A DNA stretch of 64,000 bases from Agrobacterium sp. AGB01 (GCF_014851585.1 NZ_JACVAB010000002.1:372001-436000); one strand, 5' to 3'. Shown: positions 53,134-62,542, counted from the stretch's first letter. Notes: generated by a model from the letters alone, not told the origin. Translations and numbers: made by a program.

Positions 53134-54213
53134 TTATGCACCGCGATTACGGAATTCGTTGATAACGGACAACATGGATTTCGGCTGGAAACTCCAGTCC
53201 AACGGCAATGGTCGATTGACCGTGCCGTCCTTGCGCGGATAGGCCCAACGTATCCAGCTGTACTGGTCGGAAATGCCCCAGGTGGTGATGGAATCGAGAT
53301 GGCCGCCTTCCGATGCGGCCTCAAGGAAGTCCTTGACCTGAGCTGAAATAATTGCGTCGCGTTCCTCTGCCGGTCCCGGCAGTTCATGGTCCATCACATC
53401 AAGCTCGGTCACCAGAACCTTCAATCCATGCCCACCCATCTCGCTGACGAAGGCGGCCAGTTCCTGTTTGGCAATTGGCCAGTCGCCGCGCAAATGGCCC
53501 TGTAGACCGATGGCATGGATCGGCACGTCCTGATCCAACAGTTCCAGTACGAGATCGCGGAAGGCCGCGCGCTTATTGGGTGAGTTGCGGATCGAAAATT
53601 CAATGTCGTATTCGTTGAGCACCAGCTGCGCTGTTGGGTCTGCCGCATGGGCATAACGGAACGCCTTGGCGATATGGTCGTTGCCGAGGTTCTCGAACCA
53701 GAATCCATCGCGCCGGGCCTTGGGGCCGTCTGCGGCATCGGGGATTGGTTCGTTCACAACATCCCAGCTTCGTGTCACGTCCTTGTAACGGGTGACAGTG
53801 GTGTTGATGTGATCTTCCATCAGTTTTTCAACGGCGGCTGCACCACTAACTGACGATATCCAGCTTGGCAGCGCCGCATACCAGACCAGCGGATGCCCGT
53901 GCATGGTCAGTTTATTCTGGCGGGCGAAATCGGCAATCGCATCCACCGCGGTAAAATCATATGCGTCAGGGGATGGACGCATGGCATCCCACTTCATTTC
54001 ATTGACGGGAGTGATGCGTGAGCAATATTGCAGGACGGCTTCGCCGACCCGCGAATCCGCCTGCATGTCCGGCAGATAGACGGCAGCCCCATAAGGAATA
54101 AGTTTACTGTCGGTCTTGGTCGATTTGGCGAAGGATGAGCCGGCTCCTGTCAGTGACAGACCTGCTGCAGTTGCTGTGCGCAAAAAATCTCTTCTGCCAA
54201 ACATTATCGGCAC
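53134..54213 (-). CDS. GH10 glycoside hydrolase (endo-1,4-beta-xylanase-like), Tat exported
   Basis: A 359-residue protein. The N-terminus has a twin-arginine signal (FGRRDFLRTATAAG then AGSSFA). The GH10 barrel contains WDAMRPSPDAYDF, HGHPLVWYAALPSW, the acid/base E155 in DVVNEP and the nucleophile E270 in VTELDV, with GLQGHL and TWGISDQYSW. Most GH10 enzymes hydrolyse xylan. In an exopolysaccharide cluster it may instead trim or depolymerise that polymer. Start ATG 54213 or ATG 54204. Confidence 0.92.
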   Translation of the reverse strand: MPIMFGRRDFLRTATAAGLSLTGAGSSFAKSTKTDSKLIPYGAAVYLPDMQADSRVGEAVLQYCSRITPVNEMKWDAMRPSPDAYDFTAVDAIADFARQNKLTMHGHPLVWYAALPSWISSVSGAAAVEKLMEDHINTTVTRYKDVTRSWDVVNEPIPDAADGPKARRDGFWFENLGNDHIAKAFRYAHAADPTAQLVLNEYDIEFSIRNSPNKRAAFRDLVLELLDQDVPIHAIGLQGHLRGDWPIAKQELAAFVSEMGGHGLKVLVTELDVMDHELPGPAEERDAIISAQVKDFLEAASEGGHLDSITTWGISDQYSWIRWAYPRKDGTVNRPLPLDWSFQPKSMLSVINEFRNRGA

Positions 54214-54396
54214 CCGCTCCGCGTTGTCTTTTGATGGGACGGATAATAACAGACTATTGTTTACCGGAGGGTTTTCTTGTGAAATGAAGTTAACGCCCTG
54301 TTTGGCATGATATATCGGCAGTTTTTCATTTAATGCCGTAGTAACTTCCCTCTGCGCATGCTGCCGCCAGTTTTATTATTTGGCCAGAAATCACCC

Positions 54397-55305
54397 ATGT
54401 CCGTCTCCGTCGTCATTCCTGTACGCAATGGTGAAGCCTTTATCGGCGAAGCCATCAACAGCGTGCTGGCGCAAGGTCCGCTGGCCGGGGAAGTGATCGT
54501 AGTCGACGATGGTTCGACGGACGGAACGGCTGAAGTTGTTCAGGCAATTACAGACCCGCGCGTCACGTTGCTGACCAGACTTGCCGGGCGAAAGGGTGTG
54601 TCGGCGGTTCGCAATTTCGGTCTTTCAAAAGCCTCGGGTGAATGGACAATGTTTCTCGATGCCGATGACCGGCTGCGTGAGGGGGCTTTTGCGACCTTGC
54701 TCACCGGTGCCGACGGCGCTGACGACGTCGCCATTTATGGCGACTATGAGCGGATAAATGAGCAGGGCGAAAAAATCGGCAGGCGCAACCTGATCCGCAA
54801 ACGCAGCAAGCCTTCAGGTCACATTCAGGAAAATCTGGTCGGCGGCAATTTTATCGTCAATGGCGGCATCATGCTGGTCAAAACAGCAGTGTTTCGTGCG
54901 GTAGGCGGTTTTGACGAAACCCTGCGTTATGGCGAAGACTGGCATGGCTGGTGCCTGCTGGCGGCCAGAGGCCCGTTCCGCTATGTCGAAGGCGCGCATG
55001 TGCTCGATTACCGTGTCCACACCTCAAGCGTGATGATGTCCAAGACGCTGGAGTTTGCCGATTGTATTCCTGTCATTGACGCGATTTTTAATGACCCGTC
55101 CATTCTGGCAGGTCTGCCGTCCGAGCGGGTAAAAGCCCTGCGGCAGAAGGCGGAAGGTCATATGAATGCTTATACGATTGCCCAAGACATACGTGCGCAG
55201 CGATATGGGAAAGCATTCATGGCATTGAGCGATACTTTAATTCACCGGCCAAGGCAGGCCAAGCGCGCATTGCTGTTTTCGGCTGCTGCGCTCGCTGGAC
55301 TGTAG
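54397..55305 (+). CDS. GT2-family glycosyltransferase
   Basis: A 302-residue family 2 transferase: SVVIPVRNGEAFIGEAINSVLAQ, VIVVDDGSTDGT, FLDADDRL (the DxD) and the acceptor-site GEDWHGWCLLA (catalytic Asp). Predicted cytoplasmic with a weakly hydrophobic C-terminal end. Frame opens at 54358 without a ribosome site; ATG 54397 matches the family start. It is followed by a second GT2-like gene 12 bases away. Confidence 0.87.
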   Translation: MSVSVVIPVRNGEAFIGEAINSVLAQGPLAGEVIVVDDGSTDGTAEVVQAITDPRVTLLTRLAGRKGVSAVRNFGLSKASGEWTMFLDADDRLREGAFATLLTGADGADDVAIYGDYERINEQGEKIGRRNLIRKRSKPSGHIQENLVGGNFIVNGGIMLVKTAVFRAVGGFDETLRYGEDWHGWCLLAARGPFRYVEGAHVLDYRVHTSSVMMSKTLEFADCIPVIDAIFNDPSILAGLPSERVKALRQKAEGHMNAYTIAQDIRAQRYGKAFMALSDTLIHRPRQAKRALLFSAAALAGL

Positions 55306-55317
55306 GAGTTAGATTTT

Positions 55318-56259
55318 ATGACCACTCAGGCTCCTCACGCCGTTGTCTGTATTCCAAGTTTTCGCCGGCCGGACGGTTTGAAAAAGACGCTGGCGTCGCT
55401 CGCCACGCAACAGGTCGATTTTGCGTTTGCCATCGTGGTCATTGACAATGATGGCGTCGGGCAGGAGGCTCTGGCGGTCACGCAAAGCTTTCTTACTGAG
55501 ACAGGCATGTTGGGGCAGGCATTTGTTGAACCGCAGCAGGGCAATTGTTACGCCATCAACTCGGCCTTTGCCAAAGCGCGCAGCCTTTATCCCTCCGCAT
55601 CTTACTTTTTGATGATCGATGATGACGAGACTGCATCGTCGGTCTGGCTTGCCAATATGGTGCGCACTGCTGAAACGCTTGATGTCGACATAGTCGGCGG
55701 TCCAGTCATACGCGCCTTTGACAAGCCCGCTTCCAAGGGGGTGGAACTGCATCCACTGTTTGGATCGATCGAGGCAAAAACCGGCCCTGTCGATATGATC
55801 CACGGGTCTGGAAATTGCCTGCTGTCGAAACGGGTTTTCGAGAGGCTGGAAAAGCCGCAATTTGACGTGCAGTTCAATTTCCTCGGCGGCGGCGACATGG
55901 ATTTTTTCACACGCAGTAAACGCGCCGGTTTGCGTTTTGGCTGGACTGCGGAAGCCATCATCACCGAGTTTGTGCCGGTTGAGCGTATGGAACCCAAATG
56001 GATCATGACACGCTCATTGCGTACCGGCATCATCAACTATTCGATTGATCGTGCTCGCAGGCCCGGCCTGCAGGGAGCGGTGCTGTTGCAGGCCAAAAAT
56101 GTCATAAGCCTTGGACTGTCGCTCGTGCGTGCCGTCTCGGTGTTCGCAAAAACCGGCCAGCCGCTGGTTGCCACACACCCGGTTTTGCTTTCGGTCGGCC
56201 GTGTGCTTGCCAGCATCGGTATTACGCTGTCGCCCTATAAGGCAAAACCGCAATCATAA
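55318..56259 (+). CDS. GT2-like glycosyltransferase
   Basis: A 313-residue transferase: AVVCIPSFRRPDGLKKTLASL, IVVIDNDGVG, the DxD in FLMIDDDETAS and a later GGGDMDFFTRSKRAGLRFGW acceptor region. AGGAG lies nine bases before the ATG. It is distantly related to its upstream neighbour. The sugar donor and acceptor cannot be deduced. Convergent with the flippase gene after six bases. Confidence 0.87.
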   Translation: MTTQAPHAVVCIPSFRRPDGLKKTLASLATQQVDFAFAIVVIDNDGVGQEALAVTQSFLTETGMLGQAFVEPQQGNCYAINSAFAKARSLYPSASYFLMIDDDETASSVWLANMVRTAETLDVDIVGGPVIRAFDKPASKGVELHPLFGSIEAKTGPVDMIHGSGNCLLSKRVFERLEKPQFDVQFNFLGGGDMDFFTRSKRAGLRFGWTAEAIITEFVPVERMEPKWIMTRSLRTGIINYSIDRARRPGLQGAVLLQAKNVISLGLSLVRAVSVFAKTGQPLVATHPVLLSVGRVLASIGITLSPYKAKPQS

Positions 56260-56265
56260 GCCGGT

Positions 56266-57546
56266 TCAGGCGCTTGCCTGTGCAGGCGATGGAGAATTGC
56301 GCAGGCTGAGCAGAGCCATCCATACCGCCAAGGCAATGCCAATTTCGACAATGAAATAGCTGCCAAGCGTTCCATAAATACCGAAGGCCCAGGTGGTCAG
56401 CGCCACCAGTAGCGAGCCGATGAGGTTGCCGCTGTTCCAGATTTTTGCGCGGATATTCTGGTGTCCCGAAGCCCCCAATGCCTCCAGCGCCGTGGCTGCG
56501 ACTGCCATAGGCAGTACGGCCCAGCAGAGAATGCGGGTGAGGGTTGGCAGGGACACATATTCCTGGCCGAACAACAGCGGCAGAAGTGGCGCAAAAATGG
56601 TGATGACACCGGCGCTGCCGATAGCGATAACCAGTGCTGCTTTCAAAATACCCTTGGCGCGTTCAATGGTCTTGCCCATGCCCTGCATGGCAAGTGACGC
56701 GGAGCCCGGATAGATCAGGCGATTGAGCGCTTCTACAGAAAGGTAGGAGCTGTCCAGAATACGACGTGCAATCGAATAGCTGCCGAGAGTTTCTGCACTG
56801 GCCAACGCGCCGAGTATCAGGATGTCGGCATTACCGCGCACAGCCTTGAAGAAAAACTGGGTCGAGAACAGGATGCCGATACGGATTTCTTCACGCACGA
56901 TCGTAAACAGCGGCGCGCCCAGCCTTTTGGTGGCCTTGAGGCAGATGACGGCTGTGATGGCGTGAGCCGCAAAGTTCCACAGTGCCCAGCCTTCCACGGT
57001 CGTGACATTGAAGACCAGACATGCGCCAACCGCAGCAATGGTCCGGGTTATCGCAAACAGCACTTCCAACTTGTTTGCCGAGGCAAATTCGGAGTGAGCG
57101 ATAAAGCTCTGCGTGGATAACGACACCACCTTCAACAGAATGAGGTTGGTGAACAGGATCAATGCTGCGGTGATCAGTGTGTCGACCAGCAGCGGTGACG
57201 TCGGGAAAAACACCGGTATGGTGATCATGCCAATCAAAAACAGCAGGCCGCCGGATGCCGCACTGAGAATGTAGGCATGACCCAGCATCATCGGATAGGA
57301 AGAGCGGTCCTGCGCCACACGGCGGATCAGTGTTTCGTTGGAGCCGATACCGCAGATTTGCACGCCAAGATTGGTGACGGCGGTAATCGAGGCAAACAGT
57401 GCAAACTGTTCTACGCCGAGATGGCGGGCGAGCAGGGCGAATGTCAAAAGCTGGGCAGCGCTCGACATCAGCAGTGCGCCACCGGACGCCGAGTAAGACA
57501 GGGCCATTTGCAGCAAACGTCGGAAATTATAGTTTGACGTATTCAC
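56266..57546 (-). CDS. Wzx-type polysaccharide flippase
   Basis: A 426-residue membrane protein with about 12 hydrophobic segments, of the polysaccharide transport (MOP) superfamily: SASGGALLMSSAAQLLTFALLARHLGVEQFALFASI at the start and FGQEYVSLPTLTRILCWAVLP late. It would flip lipid-linked repeat units to the periplasm. Start: GTG 57546 preceded by AGGAGCAGG; the ATG/other start at 57582 has no ribosome site. Confidence 0.87.
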   Translation of the reverse strand: MNTSNYNFRRLLQMALSYSASGGALLMSSAAQLLTFALLARHLGVEQFALFASITAVTNLGVQICGIGSNETLIRRVAQDRSSYPMMLGHAYILSAASGGLLFLIGMITIPVFFPTSPLLVDTLITAALILFTNLILLKVVSLSTQSFIAHSEFASANKLEVLFAITRTIAAVGACLVFNVTTVEGWALWNFAAHAITAVICLKATKRLGAPLFTIVREEIRIGILFSTQFFFKAVRGNADILILGALASAETLGSYSIARRILDSSYLSVEALNRLIYPGSASLAMQGMGKTIERAKGILKAALVIAIGSAGVITIFAPLLPLLFGQEYVSLPTLTRILCWAVLPMAVAATALEALGASGHQNIRAKIWNSGNLIGSLLVALTTWAFGIYGTLGSYFIVEIGIALAVWMALLSLRNSPSPAQASA

Positions 57547-57827
57547 GTCCTGCTCCTGTTTTCCGGCGTCCGTGCCGCACATCCGGATATCTGGCTCTCA
57601 GTGCGCGACAACGCCCTGCCAGACCCGAATTGAGTTTTGACTTCTGACCTTAACTGCCCGACGGTAAGAGAGAGTTAAAGAGCTTCATGTTTTTATGGTT
57701 ACTGGGGCTTATGTATCGTATCTCTGAGAAAATGATTCTGTATTTCAGGTCGATAGCTCAGTAGTCAGCAAGATCAGGCAAATTGAAAACGGCTTTATGA
57801 ACATTAACGTCACCACAGCAGGACCTT

Positions 57828-59174
57828 ATGGCACGTTTAACTGACATGGATGATGTTTCTATGTCGGATGACGTCTCCGAGCGACCGCGGTGGCTTGTCG
57901 GTTTTTTGTTCGTAGCCGTGTTTCTGTACTTGTGGATATCCGTTCGACCATTTGAAAATCTTGCGACTGCTTCTGGCGGTTCCAATGCGCTGAACCAGCT
58001 TGTTGGCCTTGCCATTACCGGCGTGCTTTTGCTGTTTGCAGTGCGCTACCAGCTTCTTGGCCTTTTGCTGAAACCGCGCTTGCCGATATTTTTGTTGTTT
58101 GGCTGGATGTTGATTGCTTCCGTGCTGGGCAGTCAGCCAGGCACGGCGATCCAGCGCCTGGTTTTTACCGGCCTTTTGTGCCTCATCACCAGCATCATTG
58201 CGGTACTTCCGTCTGATCGCCAGCAGTTTGCGCGTTTGCTGGCCATAGCGTCCAGCGTGTTGCTGCTGGTCTGTTATGCCGGTGTCATCCTTCTGCCAGC
58301 ACGATCCATTCATCAAGCCTATGACCTGTCAGAACCGGCGCTTGCCGGGGACTGGCGTGGCGTGTTCAACCACAAAAATGCCGCTGCACCAGCCATGATC
58401 ATGCTGGTGTTTTTTGGACTTTACCTGCGCGGTTCCTGGTCCAAATGGAAGGGAACGATCATCACGTTGCTGGCCTTCGTCTTTTTGATGAAGACCAATG
58501 GTAAAACAGCCGCCATGCTTTTGCCTGTTACGCTGATATTGTCCTGGTGGCTGGAGCGGCACCCGCGGCAGGTTCTGCTGGTTGTGGGTGGCCTGATCGG
58601 TCTTTTGAACTTGTTTGCGGTTGGCTCTACCTTCTCCAGCTCGATCCGCGATGTGGTGGAGAGCCTTGGCGTCGACGCGACATTCACCGGACGTACGGAT
58701 ATCTGGGAACTGTCATTCGTTACCTTTTTCCATTCACCGATTTTCGGGCAGGGTTTCCAGTCCTTCTGGAACACCACCGCCTTGCTGGACCAATTTGCAG
58801 TTCATGAGACATGGGCGGTTGGTGCGGCGCACGCCCATAACGGTTACATTGAAAGTCTGTTGAATGGCGGTCTGCCGGCTTTCGTTCTCACCTGCATCTG
58901 GCTGGTTATCCTGCCGGCACGCGATCTTACCAAGGCTATCCAGAACGGTGCAGCGCCGGATTTGAACCGGCTGTTTGCCCGTATGTGGATCTTCGCACTG
59001 CTTTCAGCTTGCCTTGAAAGCAATTTTTTCACTGGGACTGGTCCCATCTGGTCGTCAATGTTGATTGCAATCTATTGTATGCATCATCAGGCACATGACC
59101 AACTCTGTGAGGCAAATGTTGCTTCAGGTTCTTCGAAACAACGTTATCCGGAAAGGCACATAACCCATGTCTAG
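57828..59174 (+). CDS. Wzy/O-antigen ligase-type polymerase
   Basis: A 448-residue membrane protein with about ten hydrophobic segments and the Wzy_C/O-antigen ligase pattern: DWRGVFNHKNAAAPAMIM and a long periplasmic loop ending AHAHNGYIESLLNGGLP. It polymerises lipid-linked repeats or ligates them to an acceptor. Its stop overlaps the deacetylase start by eight bases. The 281 bases before it look non-coding. Confidence 0.87.
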   Translation: MARLTDMDDVSMSDDVSERPRWLVGFLFVAVFLYLWISVRPFENLATASGGSNALNQLVGLAITGVLLLFAVRYQLLGLLLKPRLPIFLLFGWMLIASVLGSQPGTAIQRLVFTGLLCLITSIIAVLPSDRQQFARLLAIASSVLLLVCYAGVILLPARSIHQAYDLSEPALAGDWRGVFNHKNAAAPAMIMLVFFGLYLRGSWSKWKGTIITLLAFVFLMKTNGKTAAMLLPVTLILSWWLERHPRQVLLVVGGLIGLLNLFAVGSTFSSSIRDVVESLGVDATFTGRTDIWELSFVTFFHSPIFGQGFQSFWNTTALLDQFAVHETWAVGAAHAHNGYIESLLNGGLPAFVLTCIWLVILPARDLTKAIQNGAAPDLNRLFARMWIFALLSACLESNFFTGTGPIWSSMLIAIYCMHHQAHDQLCEANVASGSSKQRYPERHITHV

Positions 59175-59943
59175 CAAGGGAACGCTGTTTGAGAGAATTT
59201 CCAACCGTCTTGTCCGGCATATTCCAACGAAGCGTGTGAATGTGCAGACCCGCACACCAATCGTGTCCTTTACGTTTGACGACATTCCGCAGACGGCAAG
59301 CAGGGCTGGTGCGCAGATCCTGGAAGATGCCGGCGGGAAGGGTACGTTTTATATCTCGGCCAGTTTTATCGATACGGTCGACAATGGCGAGCAGATGGCA
59401 ACCACTGCCGACTGCAGAGAACTTGCCGCGCGCGGGCATGAGCTTGCCTGCCACACATATTCTCATCGCAAACTGATTAGCTTTTCGAAGCAGGAGTTGG
59501 ATAACGACCTGACACGCAATGGCGAAGTGCTTTCAAGTTTCGACCAGCGTCAGACGCCACGCAATTTCTCAGTGCCGTTTGGAAAGGCTTATTTGCCATC
59601 GCAGCCAATGCTGAAGCGACGCTTCCGTTCATCACGCGGCATTTTGCCTGGCGTCAATCGCGAGAATACCGATCTCTACCATCTGCTGGCGGTCGAACTT
59701 CGTCCTGATCCGCATTTTCTGGAAACTGCAGATTATTGGCTGAATTCGGCGATTGAAAATCCCGGCTGGCTAATTTTCTTCACGCATGACGTCTCGGACG
59801 ATCCATCATTTTACGGATGCCCAAAGGAGCGTCTGCAATCGCTTGTGCAAAGGTCGGTTGCTGCCGGTTGCCGCATTCTGACTGTCGATGCGGCGCTGGA
59901 GGAGCTTGGCCTCGTAGAGACGAAGCGGGCTGCCAAGGTATAG
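59167..59943 (+). CDS. Polysaccharide deacetylase (CE4)
   Basis: A 258-residue protein. IVSFTFDDIPQTA carries the Asp pair; HELACHTYSHRKL carries the metal His residues; VPFGKAYLPSQ and LIFFTHDVSDDPS complete the fold. No signal peptide is apparent, so cytoplasmic or cell-associated modification of exopolysaccharide repeat units is possible. The gene overlaps the Wzy gene by eight bases (coupled). Confidence 0.87.
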   Translation: MSSKGTLFERISNRLVRHIPTKRVNVQTRTPIVSFTFDDIPQTASRAGAQILEDAGGKGTFYISASFIDTVDNGEQMATTADCRELAARGHELACHTYSHRKLISFSKQELDNDLTRNGEVLSSFDQRQTPRNFSVPFGKAYLPSQPMLKRRFRSSRGILPGVNRENTDLYHLLAVELRPDPHFLETADYWLNSAIENPGWLIFFTHDVSDDPSFYGCPKERLQSLVQRSVAAGCRILTVDAALEELGLVETKRAAKV

Positions 59944-59953
59944 TTGGTTTTGG

Positions 59954-60163
59954 TTAGTGCCTTGCCAGCTTCATTTTGAGGCCTGAGGCGCTAATGATCA
60001 CAAGCATGACGACAATCAGGGCTGGCCAGATAAAGCAAAGTGCCAGACCCATGACGCGCATGACATCCCATTCGCGGCCCTTCTTCACACCTTCCAGATA
60101 CGTCATGGTCAGCGAAATTGCGGTGCCGATCACATAAATAACAAGCGAAATGGTCGTGAGCAT
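59954..60163 (-). CDS. Small two-helix membrane protein
   Basis: A 69-residue protein with hydrophobic segments near residues 3-22 and 38-58 and a charged loop (EGVKKGREWDVMR) between. No family recognised. The codon pattern and convergent position with the deacetylase gene support coding, but the ribosome site is weak. Could be a small EPS-cluster accessory protein. Confidence 0.55.
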   Translation of the reverse strand: MLTTISLVIYVIGTAISLTMTYLEGVKKGREWDVMRVMGLALCFIWPALIVVMLVIISASGLKMKLARH

Positions 60164-60325
60164 TGTCGTTTCCCACTATGGACGTTAGAAAATTCATTTA
60201 CCGAGTTATTGATTAAAATTATATCAATCATGGAAATGCGGCAACATTGAAGAACGCCCGGAACGCCTGCAAACCGGTCTAATTGTCACCCTTCAAATCT
60301 TAGGGTCTCAGCCACTTTCCAGAAA

Positions 60326-60357
60326 TGAAAAGAGCCAGACCTTATTTGGGCTGGCTC
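60326..60357 (-). terminator. Terminator overlapping the end of the WecG/TagA gene
   Basis: GAGCCAG (60332-60338) pairs with CTGGCTC (60351-60357), with two more inner G-C pairs, and the minus strand continues TTTTCATTTC. The stem includes the last codons of the gene. Confidence 0.75.
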
Positions 60358-61214
60358 ATCTGGTAGGGTTTCGGGTTCTGCCGGGGCTTCGTTCGCGGCA
60401 GTTTTTTGGCAGCCGCTGCGCGCTTGGGAAAAAAACGGTGCTGTAGCAGGGCATAGATCGCCAGCGGATTGGTCAGTAGATAGCGTTTGCCCAAACGACG
60501 GGGTTCCTGCAGCATGCGGTGAAGCCATTCCAGCCCCATATCCTGCATCCATTGTGGCGCACGTTTGTTGCGTCCGGCAAGGAAGTCGAACAGGCCGCCA
60601 CAGGTCTTGATGACGGCGACGCCTTTCAGCTTGTCGATATTGCGGCTGACAAATTGCTGCTCAAGCGGAATGCCGAAGCCAACCCACAATATGTCCGTAC
60701 CTGATTTGATGACCTCTTCAATGACGGCGTCTTCCTGATCGGCAGTGAAATAGCCATTGCGGGCACCCGCAAAGATCAGATCAGGATAAAGCTCTTTCAT
60801 TTTGGCAACTGCGGCGTCATTGACCTGTGGCGTTGCACCAAGGAAATAAAACCGCGTTCCGGTCTTTTCAGCCCGTTTGGCAACGGCATGAACAAGATCC
60901 GTCGTGGCGACACGTTCCGGCAATTGCTGTTTGCAGAACCAGCGGGTGAACAGCACAAGCGACATGCCGTCAGCATGGATTTCATCGGCCTCGACAATGG
61001 TCTGCTCAAATGCAGGATTGCCGTGACACTCGGCGATGACTTGGCCGTTTGCAGATGTGGAGTAATAAGGGCGGGCAGTGCGGTCACGTGTGGGAGTGGC
61101 ACGTTCGATGAAGTCGTCGGCCGATTCTTCCATGCCTGCTTTAACGACTTGCAATCTCGCGAGTGCAATCGTCGGCCAGTTTCTCCCTTGGCCTTTTGCA
61201 TGCATGGTGTTCAT
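60342..61214 (-). CDS. WecG/TagA/CpsF-family glycosyltransferase
   Basis: A 290-residue GT26 enzyme: STSANGQVIAECHGNPAFEQTIVEADEIHADGM (the conserved N...D segment), FYFLGATPQVNDAAVAKM, ILWVGFGIPLEQQFVSRN and TCGGLFDFLAGRNKRAPQWMQDMGLEWLHRM. The C-terminus is a basic/proline-rich tail of about 45 residues. These enzymes add N-acetylmannosamine-type or similar sugars to lipid-linked intermediates. ATG 61214 chosen; GTG 61220 and ATG 61205 also possible. Transcribed alone, with its own terminator. Confidence 0.87.
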   Translation of the reverse strand: MNTMHAKGQGRNWPTIALARLQVVKAGMEESADDFIERATPTRDRTARPYYSTSANGQVIAECHGNPAFEQTIVEADEIHADGMSLVLFTRWFCKQQLPERVATTDLVHAVAKRAEKTGTRFYFLGATPQVNDAAVAKMKELYPDLIFAGARNGYFTADQEDAVIEEVIKSGTDILWVGFGIPLEQQFVSRNIDKLKGVAVIKTCGGLFDFLAGRNKRAPQWMQDMGLEWLHRMLQEPRRLGKRYLLTNPLAIYALLQHRFFPKRAAAAKKLPRTKPRQNPKPYQMSQPK

Positions 61215-61469
61215 CCCCACAAAATCATTTTGGATTCAAACGGTTATTGGCCCGTTTCGAACTATATTACTGCCTTTTTAAATACAAAACTGCAACGCGA
61301 AAGGGTTGGACTAGTTAACTGCAAGTTACGCCAATTCGTATAATCGAGCGTTTTTACCATTATTTAGCCAAGAAAATGCGTCTTTTGCTGTCCTTAAGTT
61401 GGTCAAATGTTCCCAAACGGGCAGGTGAAACGGCATAAGGGGATTTTGTATTCATCTTTTGCTAACCAT

Positions 61470-61592
61470 AGCGCACAGGGGCTGTGCATGAACACATGTA
61501 ATGCAGTTAGCGGGGAGGGGCCTCACAGAAAGGTGGGGCTGAGGTCCGCTCTTAATGGAAACGACACGGCTACGATAGTCGTGTCGTTTGTA
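61470..61592. ncRNA. Candidate structured RNA (three consecutive stems)
   Basis: Stem 1 GCACAG/CTGTGC (61473-61478 with 61482-61487). Stem 2 in 61511-61550: GCGG with CCGC, and GGCCTCA with TGAGGTC. Stem 3 is a 14-pair hairpin (61559-61572 with 61576-61589, one G-T pair, three-base loop). The minus strand has C-rich segments (CCCCTCCCC) resembling anti-Shine-Dalgarno loops of alphaproteobacterial small RNAs. No T-run follows, so strand is undecided and stem 3 could instead terminate the MarR gene. Confidence 0.35.
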
Positions 61593-61615
61593 ATGTGACG
61601 TATAGGTTAGATGCC

Positions 61616-62128
61616 TTAGTCTTTTATGCGTCGTAGAAGATTGATCAGCTGATTGCGCGCCTTTTCTCCTCCAAGGCGGCTGATGAGCTTTTCCTCATTA
61701 TGTTTCCAGATCTCGGAGAGATTGCTGAGCATTTCGCGGCCATCAGGTGTCATATCCAGAAAATGTACCCGGCGATCCGTGTCTGATTTTCTGCGGGCCA
61801 GCAGCCCCTTGGCTTCCAAATTGTCAATGATTGCAACGAAGTTTGCTCTTTGTATGCCGAGTGCCTCGGCAACGTCGCTTTGCTTGAGATCAGTGTTATT
61901 GGCCACGACGATAAGGACCGAGAAATCTGCGGGCCGCAGCCCGATAGATGCCAGGCTGTCATTAAAGTCCTGAACCACAGCGAGCTGTGCGCGACGCAAA
62001 CGGTATAATACTGCCTCCGACAGTATTGAATAATCGACATCACTCCCCCCATAGGACGGCTTCTCGGGGGACGCTGCATACTTGCTTTTACTCTTTGAAG
62101 TTACATATGCGAGATTCCCATCCATCAT
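61616..62128 (-). CDS. MarR-family transcriptional regulator
   Basis: A 170-residue winged-helix regulator. The DNA-binding part is visible at LRPADFSVLIVVANNTDLKQSDVAEALGIQRANFVAIIDNLEAKGLLARRKSDTDRRVHFLDMT, with the wing RKSDTDRR. N-terminal 30 residues look disordered. AGAGGAG lies before two consecutive ATG codons (62128 and 62125). Its neighbours are the polysaccharide transferase and a tRNA. It may regulate the exopolysaccharide genes, as some rhizobial MarR proteins do, an inference only. Confidence 0.9.
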   Translation of the reverse strand: MMDGNLAYVTSKSKSKYAASPEKPSYGGSDVDYSILSEAVLYRLRRAQLAVVQDFNDSLASIGLRPADFSVLIVVANNTDLKQSDVAEALGIQRANFVAIIDNLEAKGLLARRKSDTDRRVHFLDMTPDGREMLSNLSEIWKHNEEKLISRLGGEKARNQLINLLRRIKD

Positions 62129-62465
62129 CGACTCCTCTGATTCGATAGTGATATTAATTAATTACAGAATTATCTTTATTAGAACAAGTTTAATAACGAA
62201 TGAAAAATAAACGATATTGCTCTATTTCTGATAGTAATGTCCTGATGATTTTGTGATTTTGGTAACGATGCCTTCTTAGCACAGTCGGCGGTTTTGTTGG
62301 CGAAGTCACGGGCTTGGCCAGTTTCATGCGCCAACCTGCCCGATAACGGCCAGATACATGCTGAAGGGTGGAGTGATGCAAGTAGCTGCATTTTCCGCAT
62401 TGATGCGAAGCGCAACCTAGTCTAAGAACCAACATAGTTCAGGGCGATTCAGCGCCCTTACGGAT
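62129..62465. other. AT-rich region between marR and tRNA-Arg
   Basis: About 340 bases. A small perfect palindrome ATTAATTAAT (62153-62162) lies 25 bases before the marR start, within an AT-rich stretch, and could be an autoregulatory MarR site. The open frames of 78-81 codons on the minus strand look non-coding. The tRNA promoter should be in the last 50 bases. Confidence 0.35.
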
Positions 62466-62542
62466 GCACCCGTAGCTCAGCTGGATAGAGTGTTGGATTC
62501 CGATTCCAAAGGTCACAGGTTCGAATCCTGTCGGGTGCGCCA
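62466..62542 (+). tRNA. tRNA-Arg (anticodon CCG)
   Basis: A 77-base cloverleaf: acceptor GCACCCG (62466-62472) pairs with CGGGTGC (62532-62538), discriminator G and encoded CCA follow. The D-arm contains AGCTCAGCTGGATAGAG, the anticodon stem TTGGA/TCCAA encloses TTCCGAT with anticodon CCG, reading CGG. T-arm ACAGGTTCGAATCCTGT is perfect. Confidence 0.97.

Noticed and set aside
61407..61598. 63-codon plus-strand frame in the candidate RNA region
   Set aside because: No ribosome site, and it is fully inside the three-stem structure; the RNA interpretation fits better.
62179..62435. Frames of 78 and 81 codons between marR and the tRNA
   Set aside because: They overlap each other in different frames, have no ribosome site and unusual amino acid composition.
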